Of a stretch of DNA of 16,493 nt, positions 8,444-15,329 are shown piece after piece. Where the stretch lies: assembly GCA_947440715.1 (NCBI GenBank), contig CANETI010000010.1, positions 1 through 16,493 of the forward strand, read 5' to 3'. The stretch is from Planctomycetota bacterium. GTDB lineage: Bacteria; Planctomycetota; UBA11346. Position 1 is the stretch's first letter, and each line of letters begins with the position of its first letter. The position numbers were made by a program, and so were the translations under genes. The notes under the pieces were generated by a model. That model saw only the letters and a list, made by a program, of their open reading frames with translations, did no database searches and was not told the origin of the DNA.

Positions 8444-8722
8444 TTAACGAAACCAAGCCTCACCAGCGACCAGTCCGATCACCGCATCGTGGCATTGTTC
8501 GCAGACAAAGCCCTTTTCCAATCCTGAATGAGGATCCGTGTTTTCATGGACCACGACACAGGCCGGCAAGGCGAATCGTCGACGCAGCGCGTCAGTGTCC
8601 AGGCGCACGGCGAAAGTAACCCATTCCCGACAATTCTGTGACCATGGAGTACCACGGTAGGTCTCGCGGATACGCGCCGCCTGGAGCGCCTGTTCGAGGG
8701 GACGGAGGTGATCGCAGATCAT
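8444..8722 (-). CDS. Small conserved cysteine/histidine-rich protein of unknown function
   Basis: The protein has 92 residues, starts ATG 8720-8722 and ends TAA 8444-8446. It begins MICDHLRPLEQAL and contains WSQNCREWV (27-35), a C..VHE segment near 55-60, and GFVCEQCHDAVIG (71-83). I recall a small family of hypothetical proteins sharing the pattern C-x-H-L, W-S-x-N-C-R-E-W-V, LD..L..RF, E.GFVC..C.D...G; this is memory, not a search. Conserved Cys3, His5, Cys31, Cys55, Cys74, Cys77 and His78 could bind a metal. No signal peptide or membrane segment is visible, so it is probably cytoplasmic. No Shine-Dalgarno is evident. It faces rpmA tail to tail across the terminator and follows the hydrolase-like gene after 254 bp. 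The function is unknown. Confidence 0.7.
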   Translation of the reverse strand: MICDHLRPLEQALQAARIRETYRGTPWSQNCREWVTFAVRLDTDALRRRFALPACVVVHENTDPHSGLEKGFVCEQCHDAVIGLVAGEAWFR

Positions 8723-8976
8723 GGGTCACACGATACAGGTAAACGGCATGAAAATACAGAATTAAATATATGACAGGTAAATAACTATAGACACCAGGAC
8801 ACTTCGCGACTGATGAGAGCCCAGGCAGATCCAACATCTGCTTTCGCCGAAGAAGCAGGGCGAGTCCGCCACGATACCCGCACGCTGTCCGATCATCATC
8901 CAAATTGGTCCCACGCCGATAGACGTGAAAACAACATGGGTGCGGGTCATTGTCACCGATTTTCTAAAATGACTCC
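8723..8976. other. Intergenic stretch with overlapping short hairpins
   Basis: This is the 254-bp gap between two minus-strand genes. GCAGAT (8825-8830) can pair with ATCTGC (8836-8841), while CTGCTT (8838-8843) can pair with AAGCAG (8853-8858). The two stems share bases 8838-8841 and so exclude each other. No T-run follows on either strand. An open frame at 8762-8956 (-) was judged not to be a gene. Confidence 0.35.
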
Positions 8977-11166
8977 TTATTTTACTTCAATTTTTCTGGC
9001 GATGTCGATATCCGCCAGAGCGTCTGCAATCTGATTTTTGAAATTCAAAGTCCCAACACGGTTAAACCAGATTTCATTTACGTGATTGGCCGTGACCAAA
9101 CTGACAAATATTTTGTAGTGTTCAGCGGCTTGAGTCAGTGCATTAACCGCTTGTTCTTTATCTGCTGACTTTTGACTCTCGCGAGCCATGGCCACATAGG
9201 TCGATCCGCGAATTTTATCCGCGTAATACCGACCCATTTCACAAATAATTTTAATGTCATCCAGCGTCAAACGAAGTTCCTTATTTTTCACCAAACCAAA
9301 TTCTTTCACCGTTGCGGATGCGGCTTCAACATCGCGATCAAGCAAATCGGCGAGCGCGAGCGGACTCATATCCGTAGACGCCTTGCCCTTAATAAAATTG
9401 GTTATGGATTGAACTCCCGCATATTTATGAGGGGGCATTTTGATAAAGGTTTCCACGTCATGAAAACCTGATGACGTTTTCGCTCCTTTGGATTGTGCAT
9501 ACTCGGCACCACCACGCATACCTTCGATGTACCACATAAAATCCAAGCTTCCCCAGTGAAAACCAGTTACGCGTGGATAAACCAACGAAGCCTTTTGCCA
9601 GGCGTCTAAAAATTTAGCTCCATCGACTTCGGGATAGCGTGCATTCAGTAACGCCACAATGCGCTCATTCGAATAATCAGGATTATAAGCAAATCGACCC
9701 CATAACATCCATTGCAGCCAATGCTTTTGAACCTCTAGCTGGCGCGGTGATTCCTGGTCGAGCTGGGTAAATTCCCGTGCGTTAATGAATCCGTCATGGC
9801 CATAGTAATAACCCTGGGTGACATCCATTGGGATGCCTTTTACGAATTCGCGGACAAAATCAGGAGCCGCCCAGCGGAACAGATAAACATCGTCATTTCT
9901 CAGCGTCCAAACCGTTTTGACTTTTCCGCGAATCGTTGGGATAAAATTTTCTGCCTTATACTGCTTAGTGGCTGAGTAAACGTGTGCCTCGGCATATTTA
10001 AAACTGAAGATAAAGTCGACATTAGGGTGATTGATCAAGGTTCCCATTTTATCGAGTATCATCTCGGTGGTTGCTTCATGCTGGCGATGAATAAATCGCA
10101 GTTTACGACTCGGCTGCTCTTTAAGAGCGTCAAGTGTTCCCGCGACATAGGTTTTAACCATCCAGTCTTCTTTCGCCTCAGCGCTCATCCGGAGTGATTT
10201 GTCCTTCACGTTATTCTGAGGCTTTGCATCCTCCATATTTTCGCCCGTCGTGATGCCAATCCCCGCCAAGTCCGGGTAAGTCAAAATAAGTTCTTTCACA
10301 CTTTGACGAAAGTAATCAATGGTCGTGGTGTTTTTAGGGTCGTCAGTGATGCCATATTTTCCATCAATCCCATAGGTGAAAATATTCCACGTGATAAAAT
10401 AAAAATCGATATTCCGCGACTTTCCATAGGCCATAACCTCGCGCCAAAATGCGATCTTTTCCTCAATGGTCATCACTTTGAGGGTTTCCATATGCTGCGT
10501 TTCAAATTCTGGCCCCTCCCACAAGCCTCGCAGATTATAATTTTCCTTAAACGGGCCTTTCGAGCGTTTAATGTCTGCCAGCGCAACATCGGGAAACGCT
10601 GGAACTTTAACTAAACTTGGAAACGGATGCATCGACCACAGCGAGATGTAATTGTAGCGATTTTTGGCCAAGGTATCGATGTACTCTTTCCAAAAACCCA
10701 TATTCCACATTTCGGCAATATTCTTTTGCGCCGCATCTGAAACATCGGTGTAACTTGGCGTCCGTGCATCAAGGGGAATATTAAATTTAGTTCCGCGCAT
10801 CTGCATATGCGGGTTTTGCTGCGTTGGCTGAATTGCAGCGATGCCCGATGACCGAATAGTTTCCGCTACATCGAGGCCGCCATACATCGCGCCTGCTGGA
10901 TCCTTTCCAATCACCGTGAATCCATCACCAGCTTTAACGATGGAAAAACCCTCAGCCTTGAGCGCGGCTGTGGCGTCAACGGTCAGGGTAACGGTGGCTC
11001 GTTCGCCACGAGCAGTTAATGCCGCCTTAATTTCACTGGCGGCAAACTGCGACTGAGGAACCTGAAGATCAGCGATGACTTCAGCTGAAAGGCTCCATGA
11101 ACACAGCATTCCACATAACGTAATCACTACGCTCCATGTTTTTTTATGTCCAATTTTAGATAACAT
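8977..11166 (-). CDS. Secreted glycoside-hydrolase-like protein (GH67/alpha-glucuronidase-like)
   Basis: The protein has 729 residues. The N-terminus has a basic start, a hydrophobic core and SLSA before Glu29, which reads as a Sec signal peptide cut after Ala28, so the protein is probably periplasmic or exported. Residues 30-105 form an alpha/beta domain of the kind found before the barrel in GH67 and GH20 enzymes (AASEIKAAL..., FTVIGKDPAGAMYGGLDVAE). Residues of about 120-480 look like a TIM barrel: MRGTKFNIPLDAR, KNRYNYISLWSMHPFP, DFYFITWNIF, AGIGITTGENM, KTVWTLRNDDVYLFRW, DVTQGYYYGHDGF. Glu309 in TGENM is a candidate catalytic acid. The rest is mainly helical. I recognise the fold and general class but not a characterised subfamily, so the substrate is open; uronic-acid-containing polysaccharides are one guess. 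AAAGGA lies six bases before the ATG, and the upstream gap holds several dyads. Confidence 0.65.
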   Translation of the reverse strand: MLSKIGHKKTWSVVITLCGMLCSWSLSAEVIADLQVPQSQFAASEIKAALTARGERATVTLTVDATAALKAEGFSIVKAGDGFTVIGKDPAGAMYGGLDVAETIRSSGIAAIQPTQQNPHMQMRGTKFNIPLDARTPSYTDVSDAAQKNIAEMWNMGFWKEYIDTLAKNRYNYISLWSMHPFPSLVKVPAFPDVALADIKRSKGPFKENYNLRGLWEGPEFETQHMETLKVMTIEEKIAFWREVMAYGKSRNIDFYFITWNIFTYGIDGKYGITDDPKNTTTIDYFRQSVKELILTYPDLAGIGITTGENMEDAKPQNNVKDKSLRMSAEAKEDWMVKTYVAGTLDALKEQPSRKLRFIHRQHEATTEMILDKMGTLINHPNVDFIFSFKYAEAHVYSATKQYKAENFIPTIRGKVKTVWTLRNDDVYLFRWAAPDFVREFVKGIPMDVTQGYYYGHDGFINAREFTQLDQESPRQLEVQKHWLQWMLWGRFAYNPDYSNERIVALLNARYPEVDGAKFLDAWQKASLVYPRVTGFHWGSLDFMWYIEGMRGGAEYAQSKGAKTSSGFHDVETFIKMPPHKYAGVQSITNFIKGKASTDMSPLALADLLDRDVEAASATVKEFGLVKNKELRLTLDDIKIICEMGRYYADKIRGSTYVAMARESQKSADKEQAVNALTQAAEHYKIFVSLVTANHVNEIWFNRVGTLNFKNQIADALADIDIARKIEVK

Positions 11167-11172
11167 ATAAAA

Positions 11173-11178
11173 TCCTTT
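11173..11178 (-). promoter_or_regulatory. Ribosome binding site of the hydrolase-like gene
   Basis: On the minus strand AAAGGA stands six bases before the ATG at 11164-11166. This good Shine-Dalgarno site supports the chosen start. Confidence 0.65.
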
Positions 11179-11194
11179 GTCTGGTCACTGGCGT

Positions 11195-11224
11195 GCATCA
11201 ATAAACCGGGCTGGTTATTGATGC
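11195..11224. repeat. 10-bp perfect inverted repeat in the leader of the hydrolase-like gene
   Basis: GCATCAATAA (11195-11204) is the exact reverse complement of TTATTGATGC (11215-11224), with a 10-base spacer in which CC and GG can add two more pairs. It lies between the start codon and the candidate -10 (minus-strand TATACT, 11226-11231), thus about at the expected transcription start. It could be a repressor operator or a 5'-leader hairpin. Confidence 0.6.
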
Positions 11225-11225
11225 C

Positions 11226-11231
11226 AGTATA
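11226..11231 (-). promoter_or_regulatory. Candidate -10 box of the hydrolase-like gene
   Basis: Minus-strand TATACT matches five of six consensus positions. At 17 bases upstream the hexamer is TAACAA, a poor -35. A hairpin AGCCCT/AGGGCT (11233-11238 with 11244-11249) falls in the spacer. A weak -35 would fit an activated promoter. Confidence 0.35.
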
Positions 11232-11259
11232 TAGCCCTGACGAAGGGCTTGTTACCCAC

Positions 11260-11282
11260 TTTGTTGTCCCAACAAACGTTTG
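11260..11282. promoter_or_regulatory. Overlapping palindromes, LacI-family-type operator candidate
   Basis: CAAACGTTTG (11273-11282) is a perfect 10-bp palindrome centred on CG, the shape recognised by LacI/PurR-family regulators. It overlaps a second dyad, TTTGTTG-TCC-CAACAAA (11260-11276), with 7-bp arms. The pair lies about 100 bp upstream of the hydrolase-like start codon, which fits control of a carbohydrate gene. No regulator gene of this family is in the window. Confidence 0.45.
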
Positions 11283-11377
11283 CCCGATAAACGATTAATA
11301 CCATTGCCGTTCGTTTACCTGTTCGACCCGCCGCGCTTACTCGATTCCGTGTCATTTGCCGAGAAATAGCGCGCTAA

Positions 11378-13888
11378 TTAAACCGCTGCCGACACCGCGC
11401 CTTTTACCGCATAACTTTCTTGCGGTAAATTGGCATCCGAACCGTCCATAGTAAGGCGATCAGCGTAGAAACCGTTACGAATGGGAAGAAAAGCGTTAAC
11501 GGAAACTAGTAAATCGGTGCCCAGGCGTTGATTCATGTTGCAGAGCGCGACGGCACAGCGTTCCACGGCTGCCGCATCGTCACCAACATCAATACCAACC
11601 GTCAGTTTTGTGCCTATTTTGACACCTTCGAGCGCGGCCAAAAATACCAGTGCAGCACGCACCGCGCGTTCCTGGGGTTTATCGTTGGGGTGGGTCGCAG
11701 CAAATGACACCACCACACCCGTGCCCAAAACACGATCGGGCAATCCATCATGGAGGCGCACCGCATCAAATAAGAGCGGCAAAACCTGACCAAGGGTTAC
11801 GGTCAATGCCTGTCGATCAATGAGCGCACCTTGGCTTTGGTCTAGTTCACAATACAGACGCGCACGAAAACCTTCATTACTAGCGCCAAATCGTGGCCCT
11901 TGCGTCGCTATCGCATGTGCGACGAAGCCTTCAAATGCACGGCGAATGGCTGCTGCATCGCGTAGTTCGGTGAGCATATAATTAAAACTGTCAGCCAACA
12001 CTTTAAACTCGTCGGCCGAATTTACTTGAATGGTGACATCTAAATTTCCGCTGGCCACTTTTAACATACCTTCGTGAAGCGCAAGAATTGGGCGACGCAT
12101 GCGCATAGCGACGATAAATCCCGCCGCCAAAAAGGCGACTAATGTTGACCCTAATAAGACTAAACTGTGGAACAGAAAATCGCGCTCCAGTTGCGTGATG
12201 TGCGCTGCCGCAAGATCCACTCCGACGAGACCAGTAACTTTGCCATGCTGATCACGAATGGGCGCATAACCAGACAACCACCATCCCCATTGATCTTTCA
12301 CAAAAGCCTTGTCTGCACTGGGCTTTAAAAAACCTTCCGTGAGCTGCGGAGACATCGAGGCATCATAACGCTTTCCTGGATTGGCGATCACTTCATCGGG
12401 ATCTATGATCCCATTACGATTGCGATCTATTTCTTGCGAAGCATCACAAACAAATTGCACGATGCCAGATTGGTCGCTGTCAGGCAATTTCGCCATAGTA
12501 TAAATGTATGTCACATCGGGATGCGTGGCCTGGTATCGCTGCAATGATTTCACCAGCACATGAAAATCGGGGTCGTCCGACGCTTGAGCGCCTGCGGCGG
12601 CCAAACGTTGATGCACCGCGCCATCAACAAATAATGCGGCGGCGGCGGCGGTATTCGTCATTTCATTGCGAAAGTGCTGCGATTGCTCGGCAATCGCTTG
12701 ATGCGAAATCATTAAGCCAGCAAAGAACGTCGCACCACTACTCACAAGCCAAATAACAATGATCAGCTTTACCACGAAACGCGTACGTGGCTTGCGCTTT
12801 AGCTGTTCCGGCACCGGCCGTAAACGCGTAGCTGACATATTAATCGCGGTACTGGGTGGGCGATTCGTTGCCGTTACCATTGGACGGCCAGTAATTGCCG
12901 TAACCGTCCCTTCACCCTGGCCCGCCGTCACAATTTGTGGTTTTTGCGTCGATCCCGTTTCGGCTTCGTTGCCCTTAGCCATTCGCCTCGTCGTCACGCT
13001 CAAATTACCCTGATTCCCAATATCAATCACTTCGAGCGCCGCTAACGCCTCGCTGGCCGAGGAAAAACGTTGATCGGGATTATGTGCCACTAAACGATCA
13101 AACCAAACCGCTAGTGTCGGTGGAATATTGGGTAAATTCTGACGAATGGGCGGCAGCGGTTCTCTGACAATGCGATGCGCAATCGCCAAAGCATTGTCTT
13201 CTTTTTTAATCGGATGACGACCACACGCCAATTCGTATAATGAGACACCCAAGCCGTAGAGATCAGATGATTTGGTCGCATCTGCGCCGGCGGCACGTTC
13301 TGGTGCAAGATACCGAACCGTGCCAACAATTTCACCCGTATTGGTTAAATCTTCGGCCGAACTGCCAGCCATGGCCAAGCCAAAATCCGCTAATTTGTAA
13401 ACCCCATTCAGCGCTAGAAGAATATTCCCTGGCTTGATGTCACGATGCAAAATACCCGCAGCGTGTGCCGCTGTTAACCCAGATAATACCTGCCAAGCGC
13501 AATCGACCAATTTACGTATCGGCAGAGCTCCGTCCTCACGCAAAACCGCCGCTAATGAACGACCCTGCACATACTCCATCACCAAATAGGGTCCTGTGGG
13601 ATCGGGATTATAATCAAATACGGCAACCACATGTGGCGAACTTAATTGGGCCAAGGCTTTTGCTTCGGTGGTAAAGCGAGACAATTGTTCGGCGCGTTCC
13701 AAACGAGTCGTTTGAATTACTTTAATCGCCACTTGGCGGTCCAACGTGGGATCAACGGCACGATAGACGACTCCCATGCCGCCCTGCCCGATGCGCTCTC
13801 GGATCAAGTATTTACCGATCGTTCGCGGTTGAGCTGATAACGGTTGCGGAGCAGACGATGGAAGCTGCGATTTTTGCAGGTCGTTCAC
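11378..13888 (-). CDS. Transmembrane Ser/Thr protein kinase with sensor, HAMP and degenerate cyclase-like domains
   Basis: The protein has 836 residues. The kinase domain (about 26-285) is complete: glycine loop IGQGGMGVV (33-41), Lys56, Glu75, HRDIKPGN (148-155), DFG (168-170), APE (195-197) and Arg274. A low-complexity Thr/Pro linker leads to membrane segment 371-393. An extracytoplasmic domain (about 395-568) ends YAPIRDQHGKVTGLVGVDLA, typical of Cache-type sensors, and contains an EF-hand-like loop at 488-499. Membrane segment 571-595 and a HAMP linker (about 596-648) follow, then a C-terminal domain (about 660-830) resembling a class III nucleotide cyclase in layout but lacking the metal-binding aspartates. 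Both the kinase and the tail should be cytoplasmic. The start is GTG: an in-frame stop lies seven codons upstream and no earlier start exists. No Shine-Dalgarno is visible. It lies 91 bp after the oxidoreductase and 211 bp before the hydrolase-like gene. The signal sensed and the targets are unknown. Confidence 0.9.
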   Translation of the reverse strand: MNDLQKSQLPSSAPQPLSAQPRTIGKYLIRERIGQGGMGVVYRAVDPTLDRQVAIKVIQTTRLERAEQLSRFTTEAKALAQLSSPHVVAVFDYNPDPTGPYLVMEYVQGRSLAAVLREDGALPIRKLVDCAWQVLSGLTAAHAAGILHRDIKPGNILLALNGVYKLADFGLAMAGSSAEDLTNTGEIVGTVRYLAPERAAGADATKSSDLYGLGVSLYELACGRHPIKKEDNALAIAHRIVREPLPPIRQNLPNIPPTLAVWFDRLVAHNPDQRFSSASEALAALEVIDIGNQGNLSVTTRRMAKGNEAETGSTQKPQIVTAGQGEGTVTAITGRPMVTATNRPPSTAINMSATRLRPVPEQLKRKPRTRFVVKLIIVIWLVSSGATFFAGLMISHQAIAEQSQHFRNEMTNTAAAAALFVDGAVHQRLAAAGAQASDDPDFHVLVKSLQRYQATHPDVTYIYTMAKLPDSDQSGIVQFVCDASQEIDRNRNGIIDPDEVIANPGKRYDASMSPQLTEGFLKPSADKAFVKDQWGWWLSGYAPIRDQHGKVTGLVGVDLAAAHITQLERDFLFHSLVLLGSTLVAFLAAGFIVAMRMRRPILALHEGMLKVASGNLDVTIQVNSADEFKVLADSFNYMLTELRDAAAIRRAFEGFVAHAIATQGPRFGASNEGFRARLYCELDQSQGALIDRQALTVTLGQVLPLLFDAVRLHDGLPDRVLGTGVVVSFAATHPNDKPQERAVRAALVFLAALEGVKIGTKLTVGIDVGDDAAAVERCAVALCNMNQRLGTDLLVSVNAFLPIRNGFYADRLTMDGSDANLPQESYAVKGAVSAAV

Positions 13889-13979
13889 GCCGCGTGAGTG
13901 TGGCGTTCATGAACAGGACGCAATGTGGTATATCGGAGTTCGATATCCGAATAAACACAACGAGTGGAAAAATCGTCGG
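13889..13979. other. Short gap between the oxidoreductase and kinase genes
   Basis: The gap is 91 bp. The only structure seen is a weak stem TCGGA (13933-13937) with TCCGA (13946-13950) and no T-run. Read-through from the oxidoreductase into the kinase gene is possible. Confidence 0.25.
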
Positions 13980-14972
13980 TTACGCGTCCATGGGGTATGA
14001 CAGGCCCCACTGTTTGCGCAGCGTGTCCAAAATACGCATCAGTGCGAGCGATTCCGCCAACGGCATGGTGGGACTTTCCATTAAACCCGCGCGCAAACAG
14101 CGTCCGACTTCCATCGCTTCATATTCATAACCATTAGCCGCATGCGGTAACGTCACCGTTTCGTGGCGCGTGCCTGCGCTCAGCGTGGCAGTGATCGCCT
14201 TCCAAAATTGATCGTGCAAAACAATGCTGCCCGCGGTGCCATCAATACGCGCCTGTTGCGGCGTTTCTGTTTGAATTGCGCAGCGTAAAGCAGCCTGGCC
14301 GCCGCCTGCATATCCCAAAGAAATGGCCGCTTGTTCATCGACACCGGTCGCGCCGATATAAGCGGTGCCACCGACATAGTTAGGTTGAGCGCCAAAAACC
14401 ATGGCGGCAAATGCGATCGGATAAATACCGACATCCAATAAAGCACCACCCGCATACGCTGGGTTCAGCAAGCGACCGTCGGGTTCCCACGGCCCGCGAA
14501 AACCGAAATCTGCGGCGACTTGTCGCGGCTGGCCAATCGCGCCTTCTTGCAGCCATTGGCGCACGTGAACCATGATCGGGAGAAAACGCGTCCACATCGC
14601 TTCCATTAAAAATACCTGTTTACGCCGAGCGACGGCGATCATCTGCTCTACTTGTTTGGCGTTCACAGCGATTGGTTTTTCACACAAAACCGCTTTGCCT
14701 GATTCTAGACACAATAACGCGTCAGCCAGATGCATGGGATGTGGTGTCGCAATATAAATGGCATCGACTGCTGGGTCCGCAGCCAGGGCCGCATAGCTAC
14801 CGTGCGCTGTTACGTGGTGATCAGAACAAAACTCAGCAGCAAATGCCTGCGCCTTGACCAATGAACGCGAACCCACCGCCACCACCTGCGCATCGGGTAC
14901 CGCACGCAGTCCGGTGACGAATGCTTTCGCAATGTTACCCAAACCAAGAATGCCCCAGCGAATCGTTTTCAT
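13980..14972 (-). CDS. Gfo/Idh/MocA-family NAD(P)-dependent oxidoreductase
   Basis: The protein has 330 residues, the usual length for the family. The N-terminal Rossmann fold shows GILGLGNIA (7-15) for dinucleotide binding. CEKP with Lys99 (97-100) is the family's catalytic-lysine motif. The C-terminal alpha/beta domain carries EAMWTRFLP (124-132) and GGALLDVGIYP (175-185) with Asp180 and Tyr184. The Lys/Asp/Tyr spacing and the MWTRF motif resemble the dihydrodiol dehydrogenase / glucose-fructose-oxidoreductase-like branch, whose members oxidise sugars or related polyols. No Tat or Sec signal is present, so it is cytoplasmic. The precise substrate cannot be told. The ATG at 14970-14972 fits the family N-terminus. 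It lies upstream of the kinase on the same strand, without an evident functional link, and beside the palindromic element. Confidence 0.93.
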   Translation of the reverse strand: MKTIRWGILGLGNIAKAFVTGLRAVPDAQVVAVGSRSLVKAQAFAAEFCSDHHVTAHGSYAALAADPAVDAIYIATPHPMHLADALLCLESGKAVLCEKPIAVNAKQVEQMIAVARRKQVFLMEAMWTRFLPIMVHVRQWLQEGAIGQPRQVAADFGFRGPWEPDGRLLNPAYAGGALLDVGIYPIAFAAMVFGAQPNYVGGTAYIGATGVDEQAAISLGYAGGGQAALRCAIQTETPQQARIDGTAGSIVLHDQFWKAITATLSAGTRHETVTLPHAANGYEYEAMEVGRCLRAGLMESPTMPLAESLALMRILDTLRKQWGLSYPMDA

Positions 14973-15063
14973 GGCAGATATCTACCCGATTCTTGATCAC
15001 ACGACAACCTGGGGAAAAGTGGCATGGTTGATATTGACCGAGTGTTTGAGGCTGATTTTTTTT

Positions 15064-15273
15064 GTCCGGAGGTCCGGAAGTCCGGAAGTCCTGCGTGATC
15101 TGTATTTGTTGAAATGGGGTTCGTATTTTTTCCGACTGCAAAAAGGCGGGGCCATTTATGCACGGCAAACGTACGCCTAATTGGCCCCAGCCTTTCTGTA
15201 GCCGGGCATTCATCCATACGACGTCATGCCATTTTCGTGCGCCCAAGACTTCCGGACTTCCGGACTCCCGGAC
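15064..15273. repeat. Palindromic element with tandem GTCCGGAA-type arms
   Basis: The left arm (15064-15090) is three and a half tandem units of period 8, GTCCGGA plus G or A. The right arm (15247-15273) is the same sequence inverted. Over 27 positions they match at 25, with the innermost 19 bases identical. The spacer is 156 bases. Inside it a second stem forms: AAAGGC-GGGGCCA (15142-15154) with TGGCCCC-A-GCCTTT (15182-15195), 13 pairs and one bulged A. A run of eight T (15056-15063) abuts the left arm. No clear target duplication is seen outside the arms and no transposase is inside. It fits a dispersed palindromic or MITE-like repeat, or a structured RNA. Confidence 0.65.
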
Positions 15274-15294
15274 TTCATAAGACCACCGAGAGAC

Positions 15295-15300
15295 TATGAT
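15295..15300 (+). promoter_or_regulatory. Candidate -10 box for the YkgJ-type gene
   Basis: TATGAT matches five of six -10 positions and lies 29 bases before the ATG at 15330. No good -35 is present: the right place falls at the outer end of the palindromic element, so the element may have replaced or altered the upstream promoter half. Confidence 0.3.
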
Positions 15301-15329
15301 CGGCCACAATAACCCCTAGATCTACACGC

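Larger units (their letters stand above)
14973..15329. other. 357-bp non-coding gap holding a palindromic repeat element
   Basis: No gene is supported here. The open frames that cross it on both strands translate the repeat arms into peptide repeats such as DFRTSG and run into unrelated sequence. Most of the stretch (15064-15273) is the inverted-repeat element described separately. The remaining flanks must carry the start signals of the divergent oxidoreductase and YkgJ-type genes. Confidence 0.5.

Noticed and set aside
8762..8956. Open frame of 64 codons on the minus strand after the hydrolase-like gene
   Set aside because: It has a GTG start with no well-placed ribosome binding site, no recognisable motif and unremarkable composition.
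13911..13913. Upstream ATG as the kinase start (minus strand, ATGAACGCC)
   Set aside because: It is out of frame with the kinase, and the kinase frame has a TGA in this region. The GTG at 13886-13888 is the first usable start.
15064..15273. CRISPR array
   Set aside because: The units are 8 bp in direct tandem without spacers, and the two arms are inverted, so it is not a repeat-spacer array.
14854..15309. Open frames on both strands across the 357-bp gap
   Set aside because: They run through the palindromic arms and give repeat peptides such as DFRTSG, extend into the antisense side of the oxidoreductase gene, and resemble no family. They are by-products of the repeat.
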